In this document: positions 26,934 through 35,417 of the stretch, one piece after another | Numbering within the stretch: the first letter of the stretch is position 1 | Layout: the number at the start of each line of letters is the position of its first letter | Source of the DNA: Methylobacteriaceae bacterium | GTDB lineage: Bacteria; Pseudomonadota; Alphaproteobacteria; Rhizobiales; Beijerinckiaceae | Direction of reading: 5' to 3' | DNA length: 64,000 nucleotides | Assembly: GCA_020638195.1 (NCBI GenBank) | Contig: JACKJC010000003.1 | Span: 496,001 to 560,000 of the forward strand | Notes under the pieces: model-generated | What the model was told of the DNA's origin: nothing | Databases searched by the model: none | The model's input: the letters and a program-made list of their open reading frames with translations, nothing else | Position numbers and translations under genes: made by a program

Positions 26934-27928
26934 TCGACGTCGTTCGGCTGGGCGGCCCTGCGCGCAGCGCGGTCGCTTTCGTCGACGGACAGGTGTTCGG
27001 AGACGATATACAACGGACGCCCCTTCACCTCGGCGAAAATGCGTCCGACATATTCGCCGAGAATGCCGAGAGACATGAGCTGGATGCCCGACAGGAAGCT
27101 GATCGACACGATCAGCGAGGCATAGCCCGGCACGTCCGTCCCGTTGATCAGGGTGGAAACGACGATGTAGGCGGCGGCGAAGAAGGCGAGAAACGACACG
27201 GTCATGCCGATGAAGGTCCACACCATCAGCGGCACGGTCGAAAACGACATCAGGCCGTCGAGCGCGAAGCGCGTCAGCTTGGAATAGGTGAATTTGGATT
27301 CGCCATGCGCGCGGTCGGCGACGTCGTACGGCACGCCGATCGACTTGAACCCGATCCAGGAATAAAGGCCCTTGTTGAAGCGCGCGCGCTCGCGCATGCG
27401 CATCAAAGCGTTGACGGCCTTGCGGTCGAGCAGGCGGAAGTCGCCGGCGCCGGGCGGCAGCCGCGTCTCGCCCAGCCGCGCGAACAGGCGATAGAAGCGC
27501 TGGGTGAGCGCGCGCCGCAATTTGGAATCGGTCGCCCGGTCGCGGCGCAGGCCGTAGACGTTTTCGAAGCCCTCCCGCCATTTCGCGATCATTTCGACGA
27601 TCGTCTCGGGCGGATGCTGGAGATCGGCGTCCATGATCACGACCGCAGCCCCGCGCGCATGGTCGAGGCCGGCGGCGATCGCGACTTCCTTGCCGAAATT
27701 GCGGCTGAAGGAGATCGCGTCGATCCGTGGGTCCTGCTGATGCGCGGCGTGAAGCGCCTGCAGCGTCGCATCGCGCGAACCGTCGTCGATGAAGACGATC
27801 TCGTAAGAAGCGACGCAACTTTCGAGCGTAGACGTCAGCCGCGCGACCAGCAGCGGAATATTCTCGGCCTCGTTGTAGACCGGCACGAGGACGGTCAGTT
27901 CCGGCGTCTTGGGGGCCTGCGCGGCCAA
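26930..27928 (-). CDS. GT2 glycosyltransferase, polyprenyl-phosphate type (GtrB/DPM1-like)
   Basis: A 332-residue membrane-bound glycosyltransferase. The catalytic domain (about 1-230) has Pro-Val-Tyr-Asn-Glu-Ala-Glu-Asn-Ile, Ile-Asp-Asp-Gly-Ser-Arg-Asp, Met-Asp-Ala-Asp-Leu-Gln-His-Pro-Pro-Glu (metal-binding Asp-x-Asp) and Gly-Glu-Ser-Lys-Phe. Two C-terminal transmembrane helices lie at about 235-260 and 270-300. This arrangement fits enzymes that move a sugar from a nucleotide donor to undecaprenyl phosphate. It is the first gene of the coupled set GT2-murJ-HAD. The sugar and its final acceptor are unknown. Confidence 0.9.
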   Translation of the reverse strand: MAAQAPKTPELTVLVPVYNEAENIPLLVARLTSTLESCVASYEIVFIDDGSRDATLQALHAAHQQDPRIDAISFSRNFGKEVAIAAGLDHARGAAVVIMDADLQHPPETIVEMIAKWREGFENVYGLRRDRATDSKLRRALTQRFYRLFARLGETRLPPGAGDFRLLDRKAVNALMRMRERARFNKGLYSWIGFKSIGVPYDVADRAHGESKFTYSKLTRFALDGLMSFSTVPLMVWTFIGMTVSFLAFFAAAYIVVSTLINGTDVPGYASLIVSISFLSGIQLMSLGILGEYVGRIFAEVKGRPLYIVSEHLSVDESDRAARRAAQPNDVE

Positions 27929-28065
27929 TGGCGTCTCCGCTCCACTTGTTCCGATTTCTCGCGCCTAGGCTTAGAGCGCGCGCGGGCAAAGGGGAAGGCG
28001 GTTTTTGCGGGCTGCGGAAACGCGCCCGCGCAGGGTAGAATGACGTGGTCTGACGGACGGGACCG

Positions 28066-28920
28066 ATGGCCGGATTCGATTTCATTTTGTGCGCCGACGA
28101 TTACGGCATGACGGAAGCCGTCAGCCGGGGTCTGCTCGAGGTCGCCGCCGCCGGCCGCATTTCCGCCGCCTCCGCGATGGCCTCGCTGCCGGACTGGCGG
28201 CGGGCCGCGCGCGACTGGGCGGCGGCCCGCCCGCTCGTCGATCTCGGCCTGCATGTGACGCTGACTGTCGGCGCGCCGCTCGGCGCGATGCCGCAATTCG
28301 CGCCGGGCGGCGAATTTCCGGGCGTTGGCGCGCTGGCCGCCGCGGCGCTGGCGCGTCGCTTGCCGGGCGAGGAGATCGAGGCTGAAATCCTGCGCCAGAT
28401 CGACGCATTCTGCGCGGCGACCGGCGCCCCGCCGAGCCATGTCGACGGCCACCAGCACGTGCATGTCATGCCGGGCGTGCGCGGCGCGCTTTTCGCCGCG
28501 CTCGCGAAGCGCGATCTCCGGAACACGCCGGTGCGCGACAGTTCGGATGCGCCCGCGCGCATAGCGCGGCGTCGCGCCTTCGCCGCCAAGGCGTTGAAGG
28601 TGAATGCGCTGGCGACGGGATTTCGCGGTGCGGCGCGTCGCGCCGGCCACCCGCTCAACCAGGGCTTCGCGGGTTATTCGGACTTCGCGCCGGGGCGCTA
28701 CGACGCCAGCCGGTTCGCCACCTATCTCGCCGCGCCCGGACCGCGCCATCTCGTCATGTGCCATCCCGGCCGCGTCGACGACGCGCTGCGCCGGCTTGAT
28801 CCCGTGACGGAGGCGCGCGAGGGCGAGCTCGCCTTCCTCCTTTCCGCCGAATTCGCGGATCTCCTGACGCAAAAGGATGCGAGACTCGTTCGCTATGCGT
28901 CGTGGTTAACGCGGCCTTAA
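28066..28920 (+). CDS. ChbG/HpnK (YdjC) family carbohydrate deacetylase
   Basis: A 284-residue predicted metal-dependent deacetylase. Metal ligand motifs are Cys-Ala-Asp-Asp-Tyr-Gly near residue 10, Leu-His-Val-Thr-Leu near 62, and Val-Asp-Gly-His-Gln-His-Val-His near 125. A late Val-Met-Cys-His-Pro-Gly near 228 is also typical. Family members remove acetyl groups from chito-oligosaccharides or hopanoid-linked sugars. It is divergent from the GT2-murJ operon, and the enzyme class suggests that both act in envelope glycan chemistry, although this is inference. Its last codons contain a CtrA box. Confidence 0.88.
   Translation: MAGFDFILCADDYGMTEAVSRGLLEVAAAGRISAASAMASLPDWRRAARDWAAARPLVDLGLHVTLTVGAPLGAMPQFAPGGEFPGVGALAAAALARRLPGEEIEAEILRQIDAFCAATGAPPSHVDGHQHVHVMPGVRGALFAALAKRDLRNTPVRDSSDAPARIARRRAFAAKALKVNALATGFRGAARRAGHPLNQGFAGYSDFAPGRYDASRFATYLAAPGPRHLVMCHPGRVDDALRRLDPVTEAREGELAFLLSAEFADLLTQKDARLVRYASWLTRP
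28906..28920. promoter_or_regulatory. Perfect CtrA box upstream of the chemotaxis receptor
   Basis: TTAA, seven bases, TTAA: an exact match to the CtrA consensus of Alphaproteobacteria, overlapping the last codons and stop of the YdjC gene. It lies 69 bases before the chemotaxis receptor ATG, a good place for promoter control. CtrA is known to control motility and chemotaxis genes in this class. Confidence 0.6.
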
Positions 28921-28988
28921 CCGGGCGGGGGCACACTTGCGCCGTCACGAGTCCGGACGGCGCTCCCGTCCTCACGTCAGAGCCGCTC

Positions 28989-30665
28989 ATGAATTTCCGC
29001 AAGCTTCTCGATCGGGACAGCGCGCACGCCACGAAGGCCCCAGTCCGATCGGATTCGATCCGCAACCGCATCGTCATGGTGGCTGCCGGGCTCGTCGCCG
29101 CGCTGGCGCTCGTCAGCGCTTTGACCGCGAACTGGTATTCCTGGCAGGGCGCCCGCCGCGAACTGCTCGAACGCAACGCCAGCCAGCTCGGTCTTGTCGC
29201 GCCGAGCCTCGCCGACGCGACTTCGGCCGGAGACACTCACTCGGCCGAGCGCCTGCTCGCCGGCTTTCTCAACTACGAATCGATCGGCGCCGTCGCCGTG
29301 ATCGGGGCCGATGGAAAGACCTTCGTCTCGATGCGCCGCGACCGACAGTCGGCGCCTCCGGACGAGGCTCTGCGCGATATGGCGCAGCGTTCCGGCGCGA
29401 CCGCTTCGAAGACGCAGGTCACGACCGCTCTCGAAGGGGGCGCGCTGATCGTTCAACCTCTGACTCGCGCCGACGGCCAACCCGGCGGCAGCTTCGCCGT
29501 GGTCGTCGGCTTCGGACCGACCGACGCGGGCGCCATGCGCGACCTTGTCTTCTGGCTCGCCGAAGCGCTGATCACGGTCGCAGCGGTCGGGGTCGTGCTG
29601 CATCATCTGGTCGGCAAGGTCGTCGCGCCGCTGACGCAATTGTCGGGCGCCATGACGGATCTCGCCGAGGGCGACCTCGGCGTCGAAATTCCGCACCGCC
29701 GCCGCAAGGACGAAATCGGCGATCTCGCGCGCTCGATCGAAGTTTTCAAACAGGGGCTGATCGATCGGCAGCAGCTTCAATCCGCAGCCGACACGCGGCT
29801 CGAAAACGACCGCGCGCGACGACTTTCGCTGGAGGACATGATCGAGGCCTTCCGCGCGCGGGTCGGCGGACTCCTGTCGCAGGTGTCGAGCCACGCCGAG
29901 CAGATGGCGGTCGCCGCCGACAGCCTTTCCACGATCGCGCGCGACAGCAACGGTCGCGCCGAGGCGGCGGCGTCGGGCACGTCGGAGGCCTCGCGCAATG
30001 TCGCGACCGTCGCCCGCGCCTCGGAAGAATTGTTCCAGTCGATTACCGAGATCGAGACCCAGATCGGTCGCGCGCGCCAGCACGTACAGGACGCCTCCAC
30101 CACGACGACCGTGACAGCCGGCGCGATCGGCGGTCTTGCCGAAAAGGCCAACGCCATCGGCGAAATCGTCGGGCTGATCCAGGCGATCGCCGCGCAGACC
30201 AACCTGCTGGCGCTCAACGCCACGATCGAGGCCGCGCGCGCCGGCGGGGCGGGTCGCGGCTTCGCCGTCGTGGCGCAGGAGGTCAAGGCGCTGGCCGGCC
30301 AGACAGCGCATGCGACGGAAAGAATCGCCGAACATGTCGCCGCCATTCAGGAGGCGACCTCGACCTCGGTCGAGGCCATCGGCGCGATCACCGCGACGAT
30401 GAAGGACGCCGAGAGCTTTACCGCCTCCATCGCGGTTGCGGTGGAGCAGCAGGCCGCCGCCACCAACGAGATCGCGCGCAGCGTCAGCGAGGCCGCCCGT
30501 GGGACGGAGACCGTGGCCACCAACATGAAGCAGCTGAAGATGACCGTGGGCGAGACCGACCAGTCCGCCGCGCAGGTGCATCAGGCCGCCGACGACATGG
30601 CCTCGCAATCGCGCGATCTCAGCGACACAATCGAGGATTTCCTGCGCAAGGTCGCCGCCGCCTGA
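28989..30665 (+). CDS. Methyl-accepting chemotaxis protein
   Basis: A 558-residue inner-membrane chemoreceptor. A first helix (about residues 30-50) and a second (about 185-210) flank a periplasmic sensor domain. A HAMP linker follows (Pro-Leu-Thr-Gln-Leu-Ser-Gly-Ala-Met, Gly-Asp-Leu-Gly-Val-Glu-Ile-Pro), then a long helical signalling domain. The tip near residue 400 has Ile-Ala-Ala-Gln-Thr-Asn-Leu-Leu-Ala-Leu-Asn-Ala-Thr-Ile-Glu-Ala-Ala-Arg-Ala-Gly, which contacts CheA and CheW. The ligand is unknown. Start ATG 28989 gives a normal N-terminal anchor. A CtrA box lies 69 bases upstream and a strong terminator follows. Confidence 0.95.
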   Translation: MNFRKLLDRDSAHATKAPVRSDSIRNRIVMVAAGLVAALALVSALTANWYSWQGARRELLERNASQLGLVAPSLADATSAGDTHSAERLLAGFLNYESIGAVAVIGADGKTFVSMRRDRQSAPPDEALRDMAQRSGATASKTQVTTALEGGALIVQPLTRADGQPGGSFAVVVGFGPTDAGAMRDLVFWLAEALITVAAVGVVLHHLVGKVVAPLTQLSGAMTDLAEGDLGVEIPHRRRKDEIGDLARSIEVFKQGLIDRQQLQSAADTRLENDRARRLSLEDMIEAFRARVGGLLSQVSSHAEQMAVAADSLSTIARDSNGRAEAAASGTSEASRNVATVARASEELFQSITEIETQIGRARQHVQDASTTTTVTAGAIGGLAEKANAIGEIVGLIQAIAAQTNLLALNATIEAARAGGAGRGFAVVAQEVKALAGQTAHATERIAEHVAAIQEATSTSVEAIGAITATMKDAESFTASIAVAVEQQAAATNEIARSVSEAARGTETVATNMKQLKMTVGETDQSAAQVHQAADDMASQSRDLSDTIEDFLRKVAAA

Positions 30666-30689
30666 TCTTGCGCGAGGCGTCGCGAACAA

Positions 30690-30720
30690 AAAAGCCCGGA
30701 CTAGCGTCCGGGCTTTTCTT
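30690..30720. terminator. Bidirectional rho-independent terminator
   Basis: Perfect 12-base stem AAAAGCCCGGAC / GTCCGGGCTTTT with loop TAGC, flanked by A and T runs. It lies between the convergent chemoreceptor and sodB genes and can serve both. Confidence 0.93.
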
Positions 30721-30735
30721 TCGGCGAGACGTCGC

Positions 30736-31332
30736 TCAGCGCGTCTTCTGGAACATCTCGTCGACGTAATCCCAGTTCACGAGATGGTCGATGAAGGCTT
30801 TCACATAGTCGGCGCGGCGGTTGCGATAGTCGATGTAGTAGGAATGCTCCCACACGTCGCAGCCGAGGATCGGCGTCGCGTCGTGGACCAGCGGGCACTC
30901 GCCGTTCGGGGTCTTCATCACGACGACCTTGCCGTCCTTGACGGCGAGCCACGCCCAGCCCGAACCGAACTGGCCGACGCCGGCGGCGACGAAATCCTCC
31001 TTCATCTTGTCGACCGAGCCGCAGCCGTCGACGATCGCCTTCTCGAGCGCGCCGGGGATATTGCCGCCGCCGTTCGGCTTCATCCAGTTCCAGAAATGCA
31101 GATGGTTGTAATGCTGGCCGGCATTGTTGAAGAGCGGCGCGTTCTTGCCGTACGAGCCCTTCACGATCTCCTCGAGCGATTTGCCCTCGAATTCCGTGCC
31201 CTTGATCAGATTGTTGCCGGTCGTGACATAGGCATTGTGATGCTTGTCATGGTGGTACTCCAGAGTTTCCTTGGACATGTAGGGCTGGAGCGCATCGTAG
31301 GCGTAGGGCAGCGGCGGCAGGGTGAAGGACAT
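30736..31332 (-). CDS. sodB: Superoxide dismutase (Fe/Mn family)
   Basis: A 198-residue cytosolic enzyme that converts superoxide to O2 and H2O2. Metal ligands are visible: His in Glu-Tyr-His-His-Asp-Lys-His (about residue 27), His in Gly-Gln-His-Tyr-Asn-His, and Asp and His in Cys-Asp-Val-Trp-Glu-His-Ser-Tyr-Tyr. Length and spacing are normal. The segment Ala-Gly-Gln-His-Tyr-Asn-His and the Phe-Gly-Ser-Gly-Trp-Ala-Trp part are typical of the iron type in Rhizobiales, but metal preference cannot be proved from sequence. Single gene, with a shared terminator at its 3' end. Confidence 0.95.
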   Translation of the reverse strand: MSFTLPPLPYAYDALQPYMSKETLEYHHDKHHNAYVTTGNNLIKGTEFEGKSLEEIVKGSYGKNAPLFNNAGQHYNHLHFWNWMKPNGGGNIPGALEKAIVDGCGSVDKMKEDFVAAGVGQFGSGWAWLAVKDGKVVVMKTPNGECPLVHDATPILGCDVWEHSYYIDYRNRRADYVKAFIDHLVNWDYVDEMFQKTR

Positions 31333-31508
31333 CGGAAATCTCCAGAAAGGCGTGGGCCGGAAAAGATGTCATCCGACCGACGCGTCATAATTAGGAAGAA
31401 CCGGGCGGCGCGGCAACCCGCAGCTCGAAGGCTTGGAAAAAGTCGACGAATTTTGACGAAAGCTCCGCGCGAACTATTCTGTTGATTCTGAGACGAGGAG
31501 CCCGAAGG

Positions 31509-32636
31509 TTGAAGAAGGCGATCGACTGGTTTGCGCTTGCCATAGGTCTCGCGCTCGCGCTGTTCGGCGCCAGGTGGATGTGGACCGGTTGGGACATCGT
31601 GCAGGCCGAGCGTGGCTGGGCCGCCCTGATCTCCGGCTCCGTCATGCTGTCCGGCGGCCTGATCGTGGCCATGCTCGCCTGGATGACCATGCGTCTCGCC
31701 GGCGCGCCCATGCCGGCGCGCGATACGCATCCGGCTGAGGACGGGGCGCCCGCGAAGCCTCTTGCGCCGACGCCTCTTGCGTCGACGCCCCTTTCGCCGG
31801 CGCCCGCCGCCGCTCTCGGCGCAGGCGTTGTCGCCGCCGCGACGGCCGTCGGCGTGGCGCTCGCGCGCGACGGGTCGCAAGAGAACGATGCCGAACAAGA
31901 CTCACGAGAGCCAGTGAAAGAAGAGGCCTCCGACCTGTCGACTGCGCCGCGCCCCGCGCCGCCGAGCGTCAGCGAATTGCTGCGCCGGAGCGAGGAGCGC
32001 GCGCCGCGCGAGGCCTTCGATCTCGATGCGCTCGAGGACGAACCAGGGCCTGTCCGGCCGCCCGTTGCGCCGCCCCTGCCGCCCGTCGCGCCTCCTCCCC
32101 TTCCGCCGCTGCCCGCGGACGAGGCCGAAAAGGAGATCTCGCCCGAGCCGGCGGCCGCCGACGAAAAGCCGGAGCCGCCGCCGGCGCCTGTCGTCGCGGC
32201 GCCCGATCTCTCCGAGACATCAGCGACGTCCGAAACGCCGATCGAAACCAAGCCGATCGAGCCCAAGCCGGTCGAGTCGGACGAGGCGAAGACCGAATCC
32301 GAGCCCGAGCCGCCGCGGCTTTCCGACGCCGTTCCGCCACCTTCTCCGGCGCCTGTCGACGAGCCGGTCTACGACGATTGGCTGGAGCGCACCGCGCGCG
32401 AATTCGATCGCGAGCTCGGGCGCGACAAATTGCCGAAGGACGAGGCCGAGCCTCCGGAGCCGCCTGCGTCAACGCCGGCGCAGGCGCCCGAATCCGCTAT
32501 CGTCGGACGCTATTCTTCCGGCGATACGAATTATCTTATGTTCGCGGATGGCTCGATCGAGGCGCAAACGCCCGACGGCGTCATGCGCTTCGCCTCGCTC
32601 ACCGAGCTGAAGCGCTTCGTCGAGAAGCGCAACTGA
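31509..32636 (+). CDS. Membrane-anchored Pro/Ala/Glu-rich protein of unknown function
   Basis: A 375-residue protein. Two N-terminal transmembrane helices (about residues 7-24 and 40-62) are followed by some 240 residues of Pro/Ala/Glu-rich, probably disordered sequence, including repeated Pro-Pro-Val-Ala-Pro-Pro and Glu-Thr-Lys-Pro-Ile-Glu-type units. A short ordered C-terminus ends with Tyr-Ser-Ser-Gly-Asp-Thr-Asn-Tyr-Leu-Met-Phe-Ala-Asp-Gly-Ser-Ile-Glu-Ala. The start is a TTG at 31509 with GAGGAG well placed; an upstream TTG at 31482 is in frame. The conserved C-terminal Gly-Asp-Thr-Asn-Tyr block suggests a real domain found in related Rhizobiales proteins, but no role is known. Confidence 0.7.
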   Translation: MKKAIDWFALAIGLALALFGARWMWTGWDIVQAERGWAALISGSVMLSGGLIVAMLAWMTMRLAGAPMPARDTHPAEDGAPAKPLAPTPLASTPLSPAPAAALGAGVVAAATAVGVALARDGSQENDAEQDSREPVKEEASDLSTAPRPAPPSVSELLRRSEERAPREAFDLDALEDEPGPVRPPVAPPLPPVAPPPLPPLPADEAEKEISPEPAAADEKPEPPPAPVVAAPDLSETSATSETPIETKPIEPKPVESDEAKTESEPEPPRLSDAVPPPSPAPVDEPVYDDWLERTAREFDRELGRDKLPKDEAEPPEPPASTPAQAPESAIVGRYSSGDTNYLMFADGSIEAQTPDGVMRFASLTELKRFVEKRN

Positions 32637-32690
32637 GCATATCCCGCGAAAGTCGCAGACTTTTGCGACAAGGATATGCGTCGAAAAATC

Positions 32691-34799
32691 TTACGCTTCG
32701 GGCTTGAAGAGGCCCGTCGCTGCCGCGATCGCGAAAGCCTGCTCCATCGCGACTTCGCCGAGCGCGTCGAAGCGACCCGAGGCTCCGCCGTGGCCCGCAT
32801 CCATGTTGGTGTGCAGCAGAATCGGCCCGCCGCCCGCCATGCGCTCACGCAGGCGCGCGACCCATTTGGCCGGCTCCCAATAGGTCACGCGCGGATCGGT
32901 GAGGCCGGCGAGCGCGAGGATCGGCGGATAGCGCTTCGCGCCGACATTGTCGTATGGCGAATAGGACAGCATCGTTCTGAACGCCGTCGCATCCTCGATC
33001 GGATTTCCCCATTCCAGCCATTCCGGCGGCGTCAGCGGCAGGTCCTTGTCGAGCATCGTGTTGATGACGTCGACGAAAGGCACGTCCGCGATCACGCCGG
33101 CGAACAGCTCCGGCGCCATGTTCGCGATCGCGCCCATCAGCATGCCGCCGGCGCTGCCGCCCTGCGCGACGATGCGGCCTTGTTCCGTAAAGCCGTCCTC
33201 GATCAGTTTGCGCCCGCAGGCGATGAAATCGGAAAACGTGTTCGGCTTGTGCGCGAGCTTGCCGTTCTCGTACCAGGCCCAGCCCTTGTCCGTTCCGCCG
33301 CGCACATGCGCGATGGCGAAGACGAAGCCGCGATCGACGAGAGATAGCCGGTTGGCGCTGAAGGCGGCGGGCGTCGCATGGCCATAGGCGCCGTAGCCGT
33401 AGAGCAGGCAAGGCGCTGCGCCTGAGCGATCGGCGCGCGCGAGAATGGAGATCGGCACCTCCGCGCCGTCGGCGGCCTTCGCAAAAATGCGCCGCGTGAC
33501 GTAGCGCGCTGGATCGTGGCCGGAGGGAATTTCCTGTCGCTTGCGCAACGTGCGAGCGCGCGAAACCATATCGTAATCGTAGGTCTCGGCGGGCGTGGTC
33601 ATCGACGAATAGACGAAGCGCAAAATATCCGTGTCGAACTCGAGGCCGGCCATCATGCGCAGCGAATAGGCCTCCTCGGGAAAGGCGATCGCATGTTCGG
33701 CGCCGCTCGCGATTTCGCGCACGATGATGCGCGGCAGGCCGTTTTCGCGCTCGAGCCGCACGAGATGGCGCGCGTAGGCGCTCACCGCGACGATCATGCG
33801 CCCCTGGACATGGGCGACGAGATCGCGCCAGTTTTCGCGCGAAGGCGCCGACAGGAGCGCGGTCGCTAGCTTGAAATCCTCCGCGCCGTCGCAATTCGTG
33901 CGGATGTAGAGCGTCTCGCCATGATGCTCGACCTCGTAACGATGCCCGGATTCGCGCGCGGCGACGAGCCGGGCGGGCGCGCTCGCATCCCTCAGGTCGA
34001 TCAGCCAGACTTCCGTCGCGTCGTGGCCGCTCATCGAAACCACGCCGAAGCGGCGCGAATGGCTGCGGTGCAGATGCACGAACCAGGCGGGATCGAGATC
34101 CTCGACCACCAGCGCATCGTCTTTCTCCGGTGTCCCCAGCCCGTGACGAAAAACCTGCGCCGTGCGATGATTGTCGTCGACGCGCACATAGAGGAACGAC
34201 CGACCGTCGGCGTCCCACACGATCGTGCCGTCGCAATGCGTCACGCGATCCTCGAGATCGCTTCCCGTGGCGAGATCGCGCACGCGGATCGTGAAGAGTT
34301 CCGAGCCCTTGTCGTCGCTGCTCCAGGCGAGCAGCCGGTGATCCGCCGAATGTTCGGCCGCGCGCATGTCGAAGAAGGGCTGGCCTTTCGCCTCCGCGTC
34401 GCCATCGATCAGGATCTGCTCCGCGCCGCCGTCACGCGGGCGCCGGCAGATCAACTCATGCTGTCCGCCTTCGCGGAAGCGCGAATAATATTCGAAGGGA
34501 CCATCCGGCCAGGGCGTGTCGGCATCGTCTTCCTTGATCCGCCCGCGCAATTCCTTGAGCAGTTCGGCCTGCAGCGTCTTGGTCGGCGCCATCAACGCGT
34601 CGCAATAGGCGTTCTCGGCGTCGAGATGCGCGCGAATGTCGGCGGGCGTCCTGGCGGGGTCGGCGAGAACCTCCTGCCAATTGTCCGCGCGCAGCCAGGC
34701 GTAATCGTCGACCAGTTCGACGCCGTGAATCCTGATCGAATGCGGGCGTCGTTCGGCGCGCGGCGGGTTCGCCGTCGCGGGCGCGGCCTGGTCTTTCAT
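32691..34799 (-). CDS. ptrB: Oligopeptidase B (S9 family prolyl oligopeptidase)
   Basis: A 702-residue serine peptidase that cuts short peptides after basic residues. The N-terminal beta-propeller (about residues 70-420) limits substrate size. The catalytic domain has Tyr-Gly-Ala-Tyr-Gly near 450, nucleophile Ser in Gly-Gly-Ser-Ala-Gly-Gly-Met near 550, Asp in Leu-Thr-Asp-Pro-Arg-Val, and His in Asp-Ala-Gly-His-Gly-Gly. The His-Val-Arg-Gly-Gly segment before the nucleophile is typical of this subfamily. The start Met-Lys-Asp-Gln is just after msrB on the same strand (8-base gap); the frame open further upstream overlaps msrB and is a shadow. Confidence 0.93.
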   Translation of the reverse strand: MKDQAAPATANPPRAERRPHSIRIHGVELVDDYAWLRADNWQEVLADPARTPADIRAHLDAENAYCDALMAPTKTLQAELLKELRGRIKEDDADTPWPDGPFEYYSRFREGGQHELICRRPRDGGAEQILIDGDAEAKGQPFFDMRAAEHSADHRLLAWSSDDKGSELFTIRVRDLATGSDLEDRVTHCDGTIVWDADGRSFLYVRVDDNHRTAQVFRHGLGTPEKDDALVVEDLDPAWFVHLHRSHSRRFGVVSMSGHDATEVWLIDLRDASAPARLVAARESGHRYEVEHHGETLYIRTNCDGAEDFKLATALLSAPSRENWRDLVAHVQGRMIVAVSAYARHLVRLERENGLPRIIVREIASGAEHAIAFPEEAYSLRMMAGLEFDTDILRFVYSSMTTPAETYDYDMVSRARTLRKRQEIPSGHDPARYVTRRIFAKAADGAEVPISILARADRSGAAPCLLYGYGAYGHATPAAFSANRLSLVDRGFVFAIAHVRGGTDKGWAWYENGKLAHKPNTFSDFIACGRKLIEDGFTEQGRIVAQGGSAGGMLMGAIANMAPELFAGVIADVPFVDVINTMLDKDLPLTPPEWLEWGNPIEDATAFRTMLSYSPYDNVGAKRYPPILALAGLTDPRVTYWEPAKWVARLRERMAGGGPILLHTNMDAGHGGASGRFDALGEVAMEQAFAIAAATGLFKPEA

Positions 34800-34807
34800 G
34801 TCGGTTC

Positions 34808-35233
34808 CTATTTCTCGTTCGAATCGTCGGGTTCGAAGTTCAGCGCGGCGCCGTTCATGCAATACCGCTGTCCGGTCGGCGCAGGCCCGTCGGGAAAGAC
34901 ATGGCCCAGATGCGCGTCGCAACGCGCGCAACGCACTTCGGTGCGGCGCATGAACCAGCTGCGGTCGTCGTGCTCGCTGACGGCGCCGGCCTCGACCGGC
35001 GCGAAGAAGCTCGGCCAGCCCGTACCCGAATCGAACTTGGTCTGCGAGTCGAACAGCGGCGCGCCGCAGCAGACGCAGGAATAGGCGCCGGCCGCCTTTT
35101 CGTCCCAATGCGGGCCCGTGAAAGCGCGCTCCGTGCCGTGCTCGCGCGTCACCCTGAATTGTTCGGGGGTCAATTGCGCGCGCCACTCGCTTTCGGATTT
35201 CGTGATCTTCGTGCGGGTTGTCTCGCTGCTCAT
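34808..35233 (-). CDS. msrB: Peptide-methionine (R)-S-oxide reductase MsrB
   Basis: A 141-residue enzyme that repairs oxidised methionine. Two zinc Cys-x-x-Cys motifs are present: Cys-Val-Cys-Cys-Gly-Ala (about residue 55) and Cys-Ala-Arg-Cys-Asp-Ala-His-Leu-Gly-His-Val-Phe (about 100). The catalytic Cys is in Gln-Arg-Tyr-Cys-Met-Asn-Gly (about 124). Gly-Trp-Pro-Ser-Phe is also standard. A good AGGAGG precedes the ATG. With ptrB 8 bases downstream, this looks like a two-gene protein-repair/turnover operon. The insertion sequence at 35418 sits about 185 bases upstream and may have displaced its promoter. Confidence 0.95.
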   Translation of the reverse strand: MSSETTRTKITKSESEWRAQLTPEQFRVTREHGTERAFTGPHWDEKAAGAYSCVCCGAPLFDSQTKFDSGTGWPSFFAPVEAGAVSEHDDRSWFMRRTEVRCARCDAHLGHVFPDGPAPTGQRYCMNGAALNFEPDDSNEK

Positions 35234-35417
35234 GACCGCCTCCTTCGTTCTGGCTAGGTAAGGGCTGGGAGTGCGGGCGGCAAGGCCGGTCCTGAAGCGC
35301 GGCCGGTCAAGTGTTCGTGTTTCCAGAATGTTGCTGTGCGGTTGGAGCCTTGGCCTAACGCATTCGCAATTAAATCGATTTCTACACTTCACATAACCCT
35401 TGATTGTGACGCATAAA

